A DNA stretch of 64,000 nt from Bedellia somnulentella (GCA_963576735.1 OY755190.1:7867695-7931694), one strand, 5' to 3'. Shown: positions 40,672 through 51,687, counted from the stretch's first letter. A program made the numbers and translations. Notes: generated by a model not told the origin, from the letters alone.

Positions 40672-41820
40672 TAGAGGTGAGTTGGAACAGGCTAAAACAG
40701 ATACCTGTTGTAACAGTTTCTGTTCCAGAAAAATAACAGTTCCAAAAACCTGTTACTATGTAACAGGCTGTTTCTTTTCATTTAAAGCAGAACAGTCTGT
40801 GGCTGGAAAACTGTTATCTGTCTGTTCTGTTATGCTTGGAACAAGCTCGTAACTCTTCTTTCATACTGAGATAGAAAGAGATAACTGCACATTTTGGAAC
40901 ATCCTCATAACTTTTCTTTCATATGGTGATAGAAAGAGAAACCAGAACATTTTGGAACAAGCTCGTAACTCTTTTATCATATCGAGATAGAAAGAGATAC
41001 CAGCACATTTCGGAACATGCTCTATGCTCTTCTATCTAAACTAAACAGAAATAGGTAAGGTTGCTTTCTACATCGGATTTGTTTACAATTTTTAATGAGG
41101 TTAGGACAATCGGTCTCTTTTAGCCAAAGTAATGAAACAGCTACTAAACTCTTAAATCCGAGTTTATTATATCCTAAGAAATCAATTTATTATTTATTTA
41201 TTATAACTTACAATTAAAAACTTATATCTAAACAATGTGTCTCACAAAACTATTTACACGGATTGACTGTGAAATCAGCCTCATAAATTAATTTGAATGT
41301 GAGTTGGGCTTTTAACTTGGAGAATCTAGTTGGATTCTATAATACTTTTGATGTTTGATACGATGCCATTTCGTGTGGTTTGGATAAATATGTTCAAATA
41401 CCATATCAAATATCTGCTATCTCTATTCTTATGTATTAGACAGAAGAGCATAGAGCATGTTCCGAAATGTGCTGGTATCTCTTTCTATTTAGATATGATA
41501 AAAGAGTTACGAGCTTGTTCCAAAATGTTCTGGTTTCTCTTTCTATCGCGATATGAAAGAAAAGTTAGGAGAATGTTCCAAAATGTGCAGTTATCTCTTT
41601 CTATCTCAATATGATAGAAGAGTTACGAGCTTGTTCCAAGCATAACAGAACAGACAGATCACAGTCTTTCAGTCACAGTCTGTTCTGTTTTGTATCCTGT
41701 TACAAAAAGCACAACAGATATCATTGGAACAGGTAACATTCTATATAGAAATCTGTTCCAGACTGTTCCGGATAGATACCTGTTTTATTTATCTGTTACG
41801 ATAAATACGCATCACCCCTA
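40672..41820. mobile_element. hAT-type nonautonomous element, 1,149 bp, with long inverted arms
   Basis: An exact 8-bp target duplication, GCCCAAAT, lies at 40664-40671 and 41821-41828, interrupting a tandem unit whose other copy is intact. Ends are TAGAGGTGAG and the complement of TAGGGGTGAT. Arms at about 40818-41038 and 41436-41659 are reverse complements. Each contains three 58-bp tandem units starting GGAACA (left: 40838, 40896, 40954). GGAACA/TGTTCC hexamers are dense throughout the subterminal regions. The 400-bp centre has no transposase. A nonautonomous hAT is the best reading. Confidence 0.8.
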
Positions 41821-41870
41821 GCCCAAATGCCGTTTCAAGGTTCTCACTTTTTCGGGGGACGCCCTTAACC
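41821..41870 (+). repeat. 236-bp tandem unit, copy 2, right part
   Basis: Begins with the second GCCCAAAT and continues GCCGTTTCAAGGTTCTC and GGGGGACGCCCTTAACC, completing the unit broken at 40671. Confidence 0.8.
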
Positions 41871-42295
41871 AAATTTGTCTCAAAAATAATAGTAAACTCT
41901 TAATTACAGAAACTGCAGCAAAAAGAATTTTCTAATCTAAAACTAATTTAAACTTCAGACCAGTAATGGGAAACTGTGATATCATGCCAATTTGAAGATT
42001 ACATGTGTGACTCAGTATTTAATTTCGACTCAAATATTCACGCCGTATGTCCCCGAAAGGGTTGGCAGAGGTAATAATACTTCTAAAAATTACGCGACAT
42101 TTTTTTAGTTTAAACCTTGGAATAAAGTGAAAGAGTGCTTTTATTGGTCAAAATTAATGAAAATCCTCTGACTAAACAGTAAGTCATTTAAAATTTATTG
42201 AGTTAAGATGATTTTCTCCACCTACAATCCGAGATTGAATTTTGTAACAATTGTTTTTGTTTTAAAGTGTGCATACAAGCTAAGGTTGAATTTAA
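41871..42295. other. Spacer with a SINE-B tail scrap
   Basis: About 42027-42100 reads ATTCACGCCGTATGTCCCCG, then GTTGGCAGAGGTAATAATAC, the minus-strand end of SINE-B. The rest is unassigned. Confidence 0.5.
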
Positions 42296-42361
42296 TCACA
42301 TATTTTCCCACTTAACTTCCTAAAGTGACTGAGGAATTGCTAATAATAGTGAGTATATGTA
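42296..42361 (+). repeat. SINE-A 3' scrap
   Basis: CCCACTTAACTTCCTAAAG, TGACTGAGGAATTGC and AATAGTGAGTATATG correspond to the SINE-A 3' third with an internal loss. Confidence 0.5.
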
Positions 42362-42704
42362 ACTTGTAAATTAATAGTTTCGTAAGCTTTCACCTTCCTT
42401 TATTTGTTGGCTTATAACAAGACTTTTTTCTGAAGTCATAACCATGATAATTTATGAAAAACTTCATTCGGGAATGAGTAATGATATATAAATTTAATAA
42501 ATACTTACTCATCAAATAAGTTTAATTAGTATTCGGTAATAAAAGTGTCCTATCTAAGTAATGAAGCAATGAAGGGACCTGAAGCTTTTATGGTGATTGA
42601 CCGAGTCACGCAAGGCCAAATACTAGCAATAAAATTATACTGAACCTAGGAAAATCAACGGAATACCTATAAATACATTTAGAGGTCCTTTTGAAGGGTA
42701 GTAG

Positions 42705-42810
42705 AGATTTATATATTTACACATTAGTTATCATTGGAGTAGGCAGAGACTATCGATCGCTTCTTTCAGTTCTATTTACATTCGTCAATATTTCTATACA
42801 TGCCTTTTTT
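42705..42810 (-). pseudogene. LINE-E C-terminal remnant
   Basis: The plus strand shows ATCATTGGAGTAGGCAGAG, CTATCGATCGCTTC and TTTACATTCGTCAATATTTC, the reverse of the LINE-E end. Short and frame-broken. Confidence 0.5.
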
Positions 42811-42818
42811 ATGTCACA

Positions 42819-43069
42819 TACATATATACATATACTCACAGCTATAAGCTATACTCTTGAAGGGGTAGCCAGTGCTAGGGAATAAGAAATTACTTAGCCA
42901 CTTTTGGAAGTTGTGTGGGAAAAAGATGGTAAAATAAAGGTTGTTGGTGATGGATCTCGAACCGCATCGCCCAAAAATCCCTTACAAGCTCCAAACCGTT
43001 AGTCGCCTCTTCCGTACACCCACCGGAAGAAATGGGGTAGTGCTATTCTAAGCAGACATAACACAGCAG
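42819..43069 (-). repeat. SINE-A copy, full length, minus strand
   Basis: CATACATATATACATATAC, TCACAGCTATAAG, GGGGTAGCCAGTGC, AACCGCATCGCCC and CAGACATAACACAGCAGC. All landmarks are present in reverse order. Confidence 0.8.
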
Positions 43070-43154
43070 CTTTTGATGTTCTTGAGTATTATCTCCATTG
43101 GAGTAGACAGAGCTATTGATTCAATTAATCAAACATTCTATTATATTCATTAAA

Positions 43155-43275
43155 TCTTTTTGTTCATGAAAACCTCATGTGGGGATAATTACTAATAAAT
43201 AAAGAATAAATAAAGGAAAGAAAAACTTCGACACAGGCGGGATTCGAACCCGCGACCTCGGGTATACGCCCCCGT
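43155..43275 (-). repeat. SINE-C copy, minus strand
   Basis: Reads TTGTTCATGAAAACCTCATG, AATAAATAAAGGAAAG, CGACACAGGCGGGATTCGAA and CCCGCGACCTCGGG on the plus strand. The B-box complement GGATTCGAACCC is intact. The A-box end is cut near 43275. Confidence 0.75.
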
Positions 43276-43744
43276 CATGTGGGGATTATTACGTATAGTA
43301 AGAGTAGGTTTTCATAACCGCTCACCAGGAAATAAGTAATATTAAGTAATGCAAGTACTTAGTCGGTTTTGTACAACAACTGGCTATCGGCTCCCCGTGA
43401 CTTTCACCAAGCCATTAGATTTATTAAAAGACTGTTTTATAGACATGAACTCAAAAAATATTATACTTTGAGAGAGTGAATCATTATGAAGTGAATATTT
43501 AACTTTATTTGATTGAAATCCTTAATGAATCTTCTAAGTGATGTTGATTGCTGAACTCATCAACTTTTATGTAACGTCCAATTTATTTTACTCATAAACT
43601 GAGGACAATAGCCCGTTTTTACGAGCTTAGTTGGGCTATAAGAGTGAAGCGGCGGTCCCTTTACTACATCGCTCAGTATTAATACGTAATAATGTATCGT
43701 TAAATATTATATACAAGAAATACTCAATGTTATTAAAATGAAGA
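43276..43744. other. Spacer, nothing recognised
   Basis: A repeat of GTCATGTGGGGATTATTAC just after the SINE-C copy suggests another tail scrap. No gene supported. Confidence 0.35.
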
Positions 43745-43812
43745 CGTCCGAGGTGAAGTTTGATAGCTTTTGGGAAGTAGTGGGTTCAAATCCCGCTGAG
43801 AGCATTTATTCA
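43745..43812 (+). repeat. SINE-G-like fragment
   Basis: GACGTCCGAGGTGAAG, then GTGGGTTCAAATCCCGC with B-box form and TGAGAGCATTTATTCAC. The same end, GAGAGCA...TTTAT, is seen at 46826-46930. The A-box half is degraded. Confidence 0.5.
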
Positions 43813-43827
43813 CATGATGAACTTGTT

Positions 43828-44070
43828 GCTGTGTAGTGTCTGCTTAGAATAGTACTACCCCATTTCTTCCCGTGGGTGTACGTAAGAGGCGACTAACGGT
43901 ATTGGGGGGCTTTAAGGAATTTTTGGGCGATGCGGTTGGAGACCCATCACCAACAACCTTTATTTTAACATCTTTTCCCCACACAACTTTCCAAAAGTGG
44001 CTGAGGAATATCTAATTCTTTCGCTTTGGCTACCCCTTCTAGGGATTTATAGCCGTGAGTATATGTATGT
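43828..44070 (+). repeat. SINE-A copy, full length
   Basis: GCTGTGTAGTGTCTGCTTAG to GAGTATATGTATGT. A SINE-B begins directly after its tail, so the tail served as the insertion target. Confidence 0.8.
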
Positions 44071-44083
44071 ATGAACTTGTATG

Positions 44084-44431
44084 ATAGTCCAGTGGATAGA
44101 ACACCCGCCCGGAAAACAGAAGAACGTGAGTTCCAATCCTGGGACGGGCCTACACCAATTTGTCTTTTCTAAAGTCATATGTGTGGTTAATTTATCATGG
44201 TTGCTAACGGTGAGGGAGAACATCGTGAGGAAACCCACATGGCTGAGTTTTACTTAGTCATGTGACAGTGTATTCGTACAAAACGGCGATAGGCCTGCCC
44301 CCTATCACGTGAGTACACTATCTTAGCAAAACGTGGGTACCTTCTCTGGAAACTAGATGGCGCTTGCCATGTGAGTTCAGGAGTACTGGTACCTCTGCCA
44401 ACCCCTTCGGGGATAAACGGCGTGAACGTTT
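44084..44431 (+). repeat. SINE-B copy with 13-bp TSD
   Basis: The element is flanked by ATGAACTTGTATG at 44071-44083 and 44432-44444. Head ATAGTCCAGTGGATAG and GAGTTCCAATCCTGGG; end CCCCTTCGGGGATAAACGG, CGTGAACGTTT. It belongs to the subfamily with ACTAGATGGCGCTTGCC. Exact ends make this a good reference copy. Confidence 0.9.
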
Positions 44432-44478
44432 ATGAACTTGTATGTTTCTTTTGTAGTAAACATATAATATACATGTAC

Positions 44479-44795
44479 ATAAACGTTCACGCCGTTTTAT
44501 CCCCGAAGGGGTTGGCAAAGGTACTAATATGAACAACGTGACAGCGCCACCTAGAGTCCGAAGTAGGTACCCACGTTTTGCTTAGACTGTGTACTCACGT
44601 GATAGGGGGCAGGCTTATTGTCGTGTTGTACGAATACATTGTCACATGGCTAAGTAAAACTCGGTCATGTGGGTTTCCTCACGATGATTTCCCTCACAGC
44701 AAATCGTTAAAAGACAATTCGTGTAGGCCCGACCCAGGGTTTGAATTTATGCACGTCTGTTTTCAGGCGGGTGTTCTACCCATTGAACTATCTTT
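44479..44795 (-). repeat. SINE-B copy, minus strand
   Basis: Plus strand shows CATAAACGTTCACGCCG, TATCCCCGAAGGGGTTGGC, GTGTACTCACGTGATAGGGG and GGTGTTCTACCCATTGAAC. It faces the previous SINE-B, tail to tail, about 35 bp apart. More diverged than its neighbour. Confidence 0.8.
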
Positions 44796-44968
44796 TTTAG
44801 TCTTGGATATTATTTATTTGATTTTGATTATTATATATAACTAGCTTTTTGCCCGCGACTACGTCCGCGTGGACTACATTTTTTGCATCCAGTTTACATC
44901 CAAAATACCAAAACACTATCTCAACTACTTGTTTTTTGGGTGATGTAAAGGATATTTAAAGGACATTG

Positions 44969-45128
44969 AGATTTTTTTAGTGATTGTTTGGCTATGCAGT
45001 TGGAGACCCATCACAAAAATCCTTTATTTGACTACCCTTTCACCATTCAACTTCCGAAAGTGGATGAAGAATTATTATCTCCGAAGCTATGGCTACCCTT
45101 TTTGGGATTTATGGCTGTTAGTATATAC
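44969..45128 (+). repeat. SINE-A fragment captured in Helitron
   Basis: AGTGATTGTTTGGCTATGC, AGTTGGAGACCCATCAC, TATCTCCGAAGCTATGGC and TTTATGGCTGTTAGTATA. Boundaries agree with the captured fragment at 28966-29107. Confidence 0.7.
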
Positions 45129-45408
45129 TCATGAATGATTGATGGATGTATTTCATAAATTCCTTTTGTACAAATCCACAAACTTTTCTTGGCCGACGGC
45201 AGAGTTGGTACTACTATCGCCATTTTGAAATTCATATTCTCATTGTCAGTTAGCCCTCTACTAAATAAAAACTTATAGTGTGACCTACGTATATAATAAA
45301 TTATCATTTTTTTAAAATAATTTTAGTAAATATGGATTTTCGGATTTTAATCGCGTGTTATAACATGGGTTTAGTTTTGTAATAGTTGTTTTAATTGTAA
45401 TGTTGATG

Positions 45409-45572
45409 CCGTGTAGTGTCGGCTTAGAATAGCACTACCCCATTTCTTCCGGTGGGTGTACGTAAGAGGCGACTAACGGTATTGGGGCTTTTAAGGGATT
45501 TTTGGCGGTTGGAGACCCATCACCAACAACCTTTGTTGAAACATCTTTTCCTCACTCAACTTCCCAAAATTG
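45409..45572 (+). repeat. SINE-A copy, 3' part missing
   Basis: GCCGTGTAGTGTCGGCTTAG to CTCACTCAACTTCCC, then an abrupt change. A small deletion removes the GGGCGATGC step before GGTTGGAGACCC. Confidence 0.75.
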
Positions 45573-45848
45573 TATTGTAATTTACATGTTTATATTCGTT
45601 TGCAATATATTACCTTGTCTTAAATAACACACAACGCCATCTCCCATTCATCCAGCAAGCCAACAATGTTTTGGTTTTCCCTCGGAAATATATTTTTTTA
45701 GTGATAAAAAGTACCCTATTATTTAATTTGGGCTTCCAACTATACGTCTGCAAAATTTCAAAGCAATCGGTTCAGTAGTTACGGCGTGAAAGCGGAACAA
45801 ATAAACAAACAAACAAACTCACTTTCCGATTTATAATATTAGTATGGA

Positions 45849-46046
45849 AGTATGGATAATATATATAATCGAGTTGGTATGTCTTGGAACCTTTTTTAGG
45901 GCCAATTTGACACGAGTGATATGTCAGTGTGTATTTTTTTTAATTTATTGTCAAGTTTAAAACATGTAATATACCAAAAAAAACTTACAATTTCATTACT
46001 AACGCAATAAAATAGAACAAGAACAAAACGTATTTAATATGTTAAC

Positions 46047-46080
<34 letters not shown>

Positions 46081-46316
46081 CCAACAGAGAAATCAAGGCT
46101 TTCAAGGTATAAATAAAGGGCAATAAACAACCATAGATTTGCACAAAACCTACCACAGTTCAGGCGTTTCACTGATGTTGAAAGATTTACAAGGGATATG
46201 TCTTGAATAAAACATTTGCGGGCACACAACATTCATATCATTTCTTTGCGCTGTTAGGCTAGATTTCATACTTTTGAGGTTATAGAATAGAATAGAAAAC
46301 TCTTTATTGTACATCA
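45849..46316. other. Spacer with an (AT)n microsatellite
   Basis: A run of about 15 AT units lies near 46049-46078. No gene or repeat boundary otherwise. The right part ends with ACTCTTTATTGTACATC just before a SINE-A target duplication. Confidence 0.4.
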
Positions 46317-46363
46317 TAGATAGAAACATTTTATACATATTATTTATTAAATTATATTAATTA

Positions 46364-46609
46364 GCCGTGTAGTGTCGGCTCAGAATAACACTACCCCACT
46401 TCTACCCGTGGGTGATCGTAGGAGGCGACTAAGGGTATAGGGGCTTTGTAAGTGGTTTTTGGGCGATGCGGTTGGAGACCCTTCACCAAAAACATTTATT
46501 ATTACCATCTTTTCCCCAATCAACTTCCAAAAGTGGCTAAGGAATTTCTCATTCCAAAGCTCTGGCTACCCCGTTAAGGGATTTATAGCCGTGAGTATAT
46601 GTATGTATG
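46364..46609 (+). repeat. SINE-A copy with a 36-bp flanking duplication
   Basis: A full-length copy, GCCGTGTAGTGTCGGCTCAG to GTATATGTATGTATG. A 36-bp sequence beginning TAGATAGAAACATTTTATAC is present at 46317-46352 and again at 46610-46645, with eleven extra bases between the left copy and the element. This is the clearest target duplication for a SINE-A. Confidence 0.85.
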
Positions 46610-46825
46610 TAGATAGAAACATTTTATACATATTATTTATTAAATAGAAGTACAATTGGCGGTCTTATTGCTTGAAGCAATCTCTTCCAGACAACGTTTG
46701 AACGGTGACATCAGTACGTTAATAACAACAGTAGGTAGATGCACAAGACATAATGGAATTTGAGTATATATATTACACAGTCACACTGTATTTTTATACA
46801 GTCTTACATTAAATTATGCTTACAC

Positions 46826-46930
46826 TTCGACGTCCGTGGCCGAGTGGATAGGTGACTAGCTTCTCGGCCCGGGTGTTGCGGTACGATTCCCTCTGAGAGC
46901 AACATTTATGTGATAGCACATATGATGGTT
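46826..46930 (+). repeat. SINE-G, tRNA-derived
   Basis: CGTCCGTGGCCGAGTGGATA has a perfect tRNA-type A box. GTTGCGGTACGATTCCC has a B-box-like motif at normal spacing, and CTGAGAGCAACATTTATGTG follows. The acceptor stem does not pair well, and related copies exist at 21385-21478 and 43745-43812, so this is a SINE rather than a tRNA gene. Confidence 0.6.
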
Positions 46931-47201
46931 TTTTAGTCTTGCCTGTTATTTACATGTGTACTATATAATATGATATTAAGTTTATCTTATGTTTGAGACT
47001 GGTTTGATCTGTGATAAATATATAATTAGTATTAGTTAATCGGTTTTTCTTTGTATTTATTTGAATAAGTAATTCTTTTCTCTTGGAGCCTTAGTAGTTT
47101 TCTTTGTATACAATTCACTAAATCCATTTAAGGGGTGAAACGTTTGGCTACCTATCAATACAGATTTCTGGTTTCAATTAGAAGTGTATGTAATTTTAAG
47201 C
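46931..47201. other. AT-rich spacer
   Basis: Nothing was recognised between SINE-G and the next SINE-A fragment. Confidence 0.35.
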
Positions 47202-47310
47202 TATGTAGTGTCGACTTAGAATAGCACTACCCCATTTCTTCCGGTGGGTGTACTAAATAGGCGACTAACGATATATCGGTTTTTAAGGGATAATTGGGCG
47301 ATTCGCGAAA
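47202..47310 (+). repeat. SINE-A 5' fragment
   Basis: GCTATGTAGTGTCGACTTAG through GGTGGGTGTACTAAATAGG to ATTGGGCGATTCG, where homology stops. The 3' half is missing. Confidence 0.7.
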
Positions 47311-47659
47311 TGAGTGTATGTACAAACATAAGTATACAAAATGGCAGGGTATGTGTTTACGTTTTTTTTGCATAAAACCAAAAATTAATAGAATTTCACA
47401 TACCCACTACAAATGATGAATTTTAATAAACACTCACGCTGTTTATATTATACTTTTTTAATTGATAAACTTTGGTCAGTGACTGGTTAAGAAAAAAAAG
47501 CAAGGGAGTACTACAATATAAGTTTTAGAAGGTGAAATTGCATTTCGGGACATAAACTTAGACAAGACTAGACTTAGAAAACTTACAGAATATATAAATT
47601 TTCTGCCATTTAAATGCTGTATGGGTAAGAAGTTGAACAAATATTTTAATCATCCTTCG
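47311..47659. other. AT-rich spacer
   Basis: No feature could be supported. Confidence 0.35.
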
Positions 47660-47780
47660 CTAGTGATGATTTTCCAAATAGGTTGCCCAACTATCTCTTA
47701 AAAGCCCCTTATCATTTGTGGCCTTGTATGGAACCAACGGAAAAGAGGGGTTATTATCATTCTAAACCGACCCTACATAA
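47660..47780 (-). repeat. SINE-A fragment, diverged
   Basis: GGTTGCCCAACTATCTC, TTAAAAGCCCCTTATC, GGAACCAACGGAAAAGAGG and TAAACCGACCCTACAT follow the reversed SINE-A 5' half with many changes. Confidence 0.55.
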
Positions 47781-48187
47781 AGATAACCAAATAATGGTTT
47801 GGCATAATTTTAAAAAGTTATATGTAAATTAAACAAAAAATACAAAAAAAAATTGGTAAGAATCAAGACTTCTTTTTCGACTACGAAAATATTAAAACAG
47901 CAAAAACCTTTTTACTTAAAAAGACTATGTAAATACGGGCCAAGCCCCCAGGCAGCTATGTAAGTATGCAAAGAATCGTGTATATTTAGGAGTCACTGCG
48001 ACAATATACACCAGACGGGATGCCTTCTCAGAAATAAGTAAGCAGAAACAATTTTGTAAAAGCTACTGCGAGGCGTATTAGGCCTCAATAGATATCGTAT
48101 TCGCCTTATGGGTACACAATGTAGTTTTTTTGACGTAAAGATATGATTTGGTTTTCTTTATATTTTAGAAGCATAAGCATAATAGCA
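47781..48187. other. Spacer, nothing recognised
   Basis: No gene, RNA or repeat was identified. Confidence 0.35.
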
Positions 48188-48463
48188 TAAACGTTCACGC
48201 CGCATATCCCCGAAGGGGTTGGCAGAGGTACTAATACTTCTGAACATCACGTGACTTTGTCATCTGGTGTTCAGAGTACCCACGTTTTGCATGGACAGTG
48301 TACTCACGTGATAGGGGGCAGGCCTATCGCCGTTTTGTACGAATACACTCACATGACTAAGTACAACTCAGCCATGTGGGTTTCCTCACGATGTTTTCCC
48401 TCACCGTTAACAACCATGATAAATTAACCACACATATGTCTTTAGAAAAGACAAATTGGTGTA
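48188..48463 (-). repeat. SINE-B copy, minus strand, head missing
   Basis: CATAAACGTTCACGCCGC, CCCCGAAGGGGTTGGCAG ... GACAAATTGGTGT. The copy stops just before the tRNA-like head and abuts an (AAGA)n microsatellite at about 48463-48485. 5' truncation during insertion explains this. Confidence 0.85.
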
Positions 48464-48485
48464 AGAAAGAAAGAAAGAAAGAAAG

Positions 48486-48540
48486 ATTTTGAGAAGCCAT
48501 TTTGGGAACTATGGCGGTGAGTATATGTATTTATGTATGT
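48486..48540 (+). repeat. SINE-A 3' scrap
   Basis: GAAGCCATTTTGGGAAC, then TATGGCGGTGAGTATATG and TATTTATGTATG, the end of the SINE-A tail region only. Confidence 0.5.
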
Positions 48541-48835
48541 TTCTTATTACGTTTTTTTTTTGTGATATTCTCAATTTTGTTGAAAATATAAATCTATTTT
48601 CTTTGGAATTTCCGAGCAAATCTTAGTAATGGTACATATACTCCTGCCATTAAAGGATATTTATACCTTTACATGTAAGTATTTTCCCTATCTCTTTTTT
48701 AGTGCTGTCGATCGCTTAACGCGTCATTGTTCTTGCACCATTCATCGATTTATAAGCCATACTAGAAATGCAGTCTGTCTATTGCAAAGGTGATAAATGA
48801 AAAGAAGTGAAATAACAACCCAGCCACAGGTCGGC

Positions 48836-49075
48836 GAACACTAATTTATTCAAGTCAGTGAAACCATTGCTAAAGAGAACAAAACACGAGAAAGCACTAC
48901 CAGACGTTTTACAGCACAATAAAAATATTCAACAATAATAGTAATGGACAATGTTTGTTGTTCTCTGACGATAAAATATTCTCATATTTTATCGTCAGAG
49001 AACAATTGAATGATTTATTTTCTTTGGTCGACCAGCGCAGAAAAAAATCTGCAGCAATTATATTGTATTCAGGGT
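48836..49075 (+). repeat. Duplicated segment, copy 1, with a perfect hairpin
   Basis: CACTAATTTATTCAAGTCAG to TTGTATTCAGGGTAATAAA corresponds to 49552-49800. This copy contains a perfect 20-bp stem with a TCTC loop (48960-48979 and 48984-49003) that copy 2 lacks; see findings. Confidence 0.75.
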
Positions 49076-49301
49076 AATAAAAAACTAAAAAGATCTTCAA
49101 AGATAAGCATTAAAATCATGGGATATAAGGAGAATGTTTAAAAATTTAGTATATAAATAAGGAAAAAAACGATTATGAAGTTATTTACATTATGAGTCCT
49201 GGATATCCTTCTTTTCACTTTTACTCTCGATTAACGTGACATTTTTCGTGCATTTTTTTAAGACTTTTCAAATGTCCAGTTTGTTTATTTCTTAAATTCA
49301 T

Positions 49302-49513
49302 ACATAATATACATATACTCACGGCCAAAAATCCCAAAAAGGGGTAGAAACTCCTGAACCACATTTGAAAGTCGATAGGGGAGAAGATGGTAGAAATAAA
49401 GTATCGTTGGTGATGGGTGTCCAACCGTATCGCCCAGAACTACTTAAAAAAGCCTCTTACGACACCCGTGGGCAGAAAGGGGTAGTAACATTCTAAACCG
49501 GCACTACACGGCA
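49302..49513 (-). repeat. SINE-A2 copy, minus strand
   Basis: CATACATAATATACATATAC, TCACGGCCAAAAATCCC, AAAGTCGATAGGGGAG, CAACCGTATCGCCC and ACCGGCACTACACGGC. It lies between the two duplicated segments, and a short deletion removes part of the TCTGGCTACCCC block. Confidence 0.75.
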
Positions 49514-49551
49514 CATATATTTCCAAGGTGATAAATCAAAATGAAAGTATA

Positions 49552-49800
49552 ATTTCAGCCGAAGAACACTAATTTATTCAAGTCAGTGAAACCATTGCTA
49601 AAGAGAAAAACACAAGAAAGCACTGCCAGAGGTTTTACAGCACAATAAAAATACTCAACGACAATAGTACACAATGGACATTGTGTGTTGTTTTCTGACT
49701 ATAAAATATGAGAGAATTTGATTTATTTTCTTCGGTAGACCAGTGCAGAGGAAAAAATTAAAACATTCAGCTATTATATTTTATTCAGCGTAGCAAAAAA
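49552..49800 (+). repeat. Duplicated segment, copy 2
   Basis: Parallel to 48836-49075 with substitutions and small indels. Where copy 1 has the hairpin, this copy simply reads GACTATAAAATATGAGAG, so it keeps the older state. Confidence 0.75.
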
Positions 49801-51687
49801 CGAATAGCTATCGTAACAGGGTAGTGAACGAACCAAAAAGCTTTTCAAAGTAATGCATTAGTTATTTATTCCAACAATGGTATAATTCCAATATATAATC
49901 ATTAAATTAATTTGCGATACAGTTTTTTGAAGGTTGGAACTATAAACCAAACCTCTGCCAAACCTCTACAACCCCTTACTAGTATTTTTTTGGGATTCCG
50001 AACCAAAAGATAACATTGCATCCTTTTACTGAGTCTTTGCTCTGTGTTCGCCTATCGCGAAGCTTTATCTCATGAACCGCAATGAATAGACAGTGACAAA
50101 ATTCATAGAGTATTTTAGTAATAGGGTTCCAAACAACATAGTTTTATTTTTCAGTTTTAATAGATTATAGTGTGGAACCATTATTGTGGGAGTCTGACTA
50201 GTTGCTTGACCAGTACATTTTTAATTATCTCTTCAGAAACTTATCACGGGTAAGAGAACTTGCGTTTTTTGGAAACACTATCTGTTCCGTAAGTTGAAAA
50301 ATGTAAATCTGTCAAATTATCCGTATCTATGTATAAGACTCGATTTATCGCTTCATATTACGACTTAGCATATGATAACACTACCACTATAACGTATTTT
50401 ATATGAAATTAAACCATTAAAAATTACCGTCTATCTTGCTTCCGTGCTTCCGTCACAATAATCAATATAATTGATTATCTTATATTTTTATCTAATATTA
50501 TTCCAGAACGTTAAATAAATTAAATGAACATTAAACAATCTATCAAAAAATCCGCATCCGCATAATATTAAATTACTTTCTTACTTAAACATGCTCATTA
50601 TTCCAATTAGGTAAGGCAGAAACAATCGTTAGCCATTTTGCACGATATTCAAAAATTAAACATAACTTTTAACTTTAAACAGGGCTTCAGAGCAAATAAA
50701 TATCAAATAAATTTAAAACCATACTTAATTGAACCCACATTTCAAAACAACGTATATTCCATACGAATTGTTATTTTTCGCTGGCAAACAAAGAGATCGC
50801 ATTCGGAAGTAGCAACGTTATCTATCGTTTGTTTGTCGTTGGCGGAAAACTGATAATCGAGTTTGCCATTGTACTAGCGATTTAAAAATGATAGTTGGCG
50901 GGATAACTGTGTTTTATTGCAAATTAACTTTTAAACTCGGATTTAAAATTTCCATAATGGTTTTATATGTTCGCATTTATTACACAGATTTGCTGGTATT
51001 CCAAGGACGGTGAATACTTTATACGTTCTTATTTTACAACAGGCTATTTCCCTACACGGGTCGCAGAGTAAACATTAAATTCCCACCTTTTAAAATAATA
51101 ATAAATAAAATAATAATCAAAGATATCCGTTACGTTAAACTACTTATCTTCAACGGGATGGCAGAGGTACCATTTTTTTAACATTCCATATCGCTTTTGT
51201 AACTGGGTATATTTAATGGATTCGACTCTAATTTTTTATCCGGTAGTTTTATTTGTAAAATAAGTGCATGATAATAGACAGTCCGGCCATATATGAGTAT
51301 AGGCCATAAAGTCCTTACCGTTGACATTTTTGAGCGAAAAACAAAACACACGTACAATAAACCAAGTGTTATAAGCTCCATTCAGAATTGAATTCAATGC
51401 TTTTCTTCCAAACATTTATTAAATCATTACGATATTGACATAAACACGGCTATATATCTCAAAAATAGTTAGCCTAACCTTCAGAATCATTAATTTTTGC
51501 GAGTTTTTAAAGATTGCGAATGGGTTAAATATGTAAAACAAAGTCTCACTTAGAAGCCTTAAACCCCTAAGTCAGCATCTACAACACATATGGAAAGCAA
51601 TGGGTTGGGTCTGTTACAACGGAATGAGATTACTGGAGAGTAATAGTTTATGGTGCCTTAGAACTGAGGGACCGATGTACTAGAAGA
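49801..51687. other. AT-rich spacer, about 1.9 kb
   Basis: No gene supported. Short scraps: LINE-E-like AATTAGGTAAGGCAGAAAC near 50606-50640 and a SINE-B-like tail TTCAACGGGATGGCAGAGG near 51150-51172, both minus strand. The 71-codon frame at 50638-50853 shows no motif. Confidence 0.35.

Larger units (their letters stand above)
44840..45848 (-). mobile_element. Helitron, minus strand, with SINE-A inserts
   Basis: The left boundary ACTAGCTTTTTGCCCGCG is the reverse of the Helitron 3' end, and the right boundary TTATAATATTAGTATGGA is the reverse of its TCCATACTAATATTATAA start. Hairpin region present (CGCGACTACGTCCGCG, imperfect). It contains a captured SINE-A fragment (44969-45128) and an additional SINE-A fragment (45409-45572). 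Confidence 0.75.

Noticed and set aside
40680..41800. GGAACA/TGTTCC density considered as nuclear-receptor response elements
   Set aside because: The hexamers track the structure of a nonautonomous hAT-type element and are better explained as transposon subterminal repeats.
46826..46900. Possible tRNA gene with good A box
   Set aside because: Acceptor ends do not pair convincingly and diverged copies with the same 3' extension occur at two other loci.
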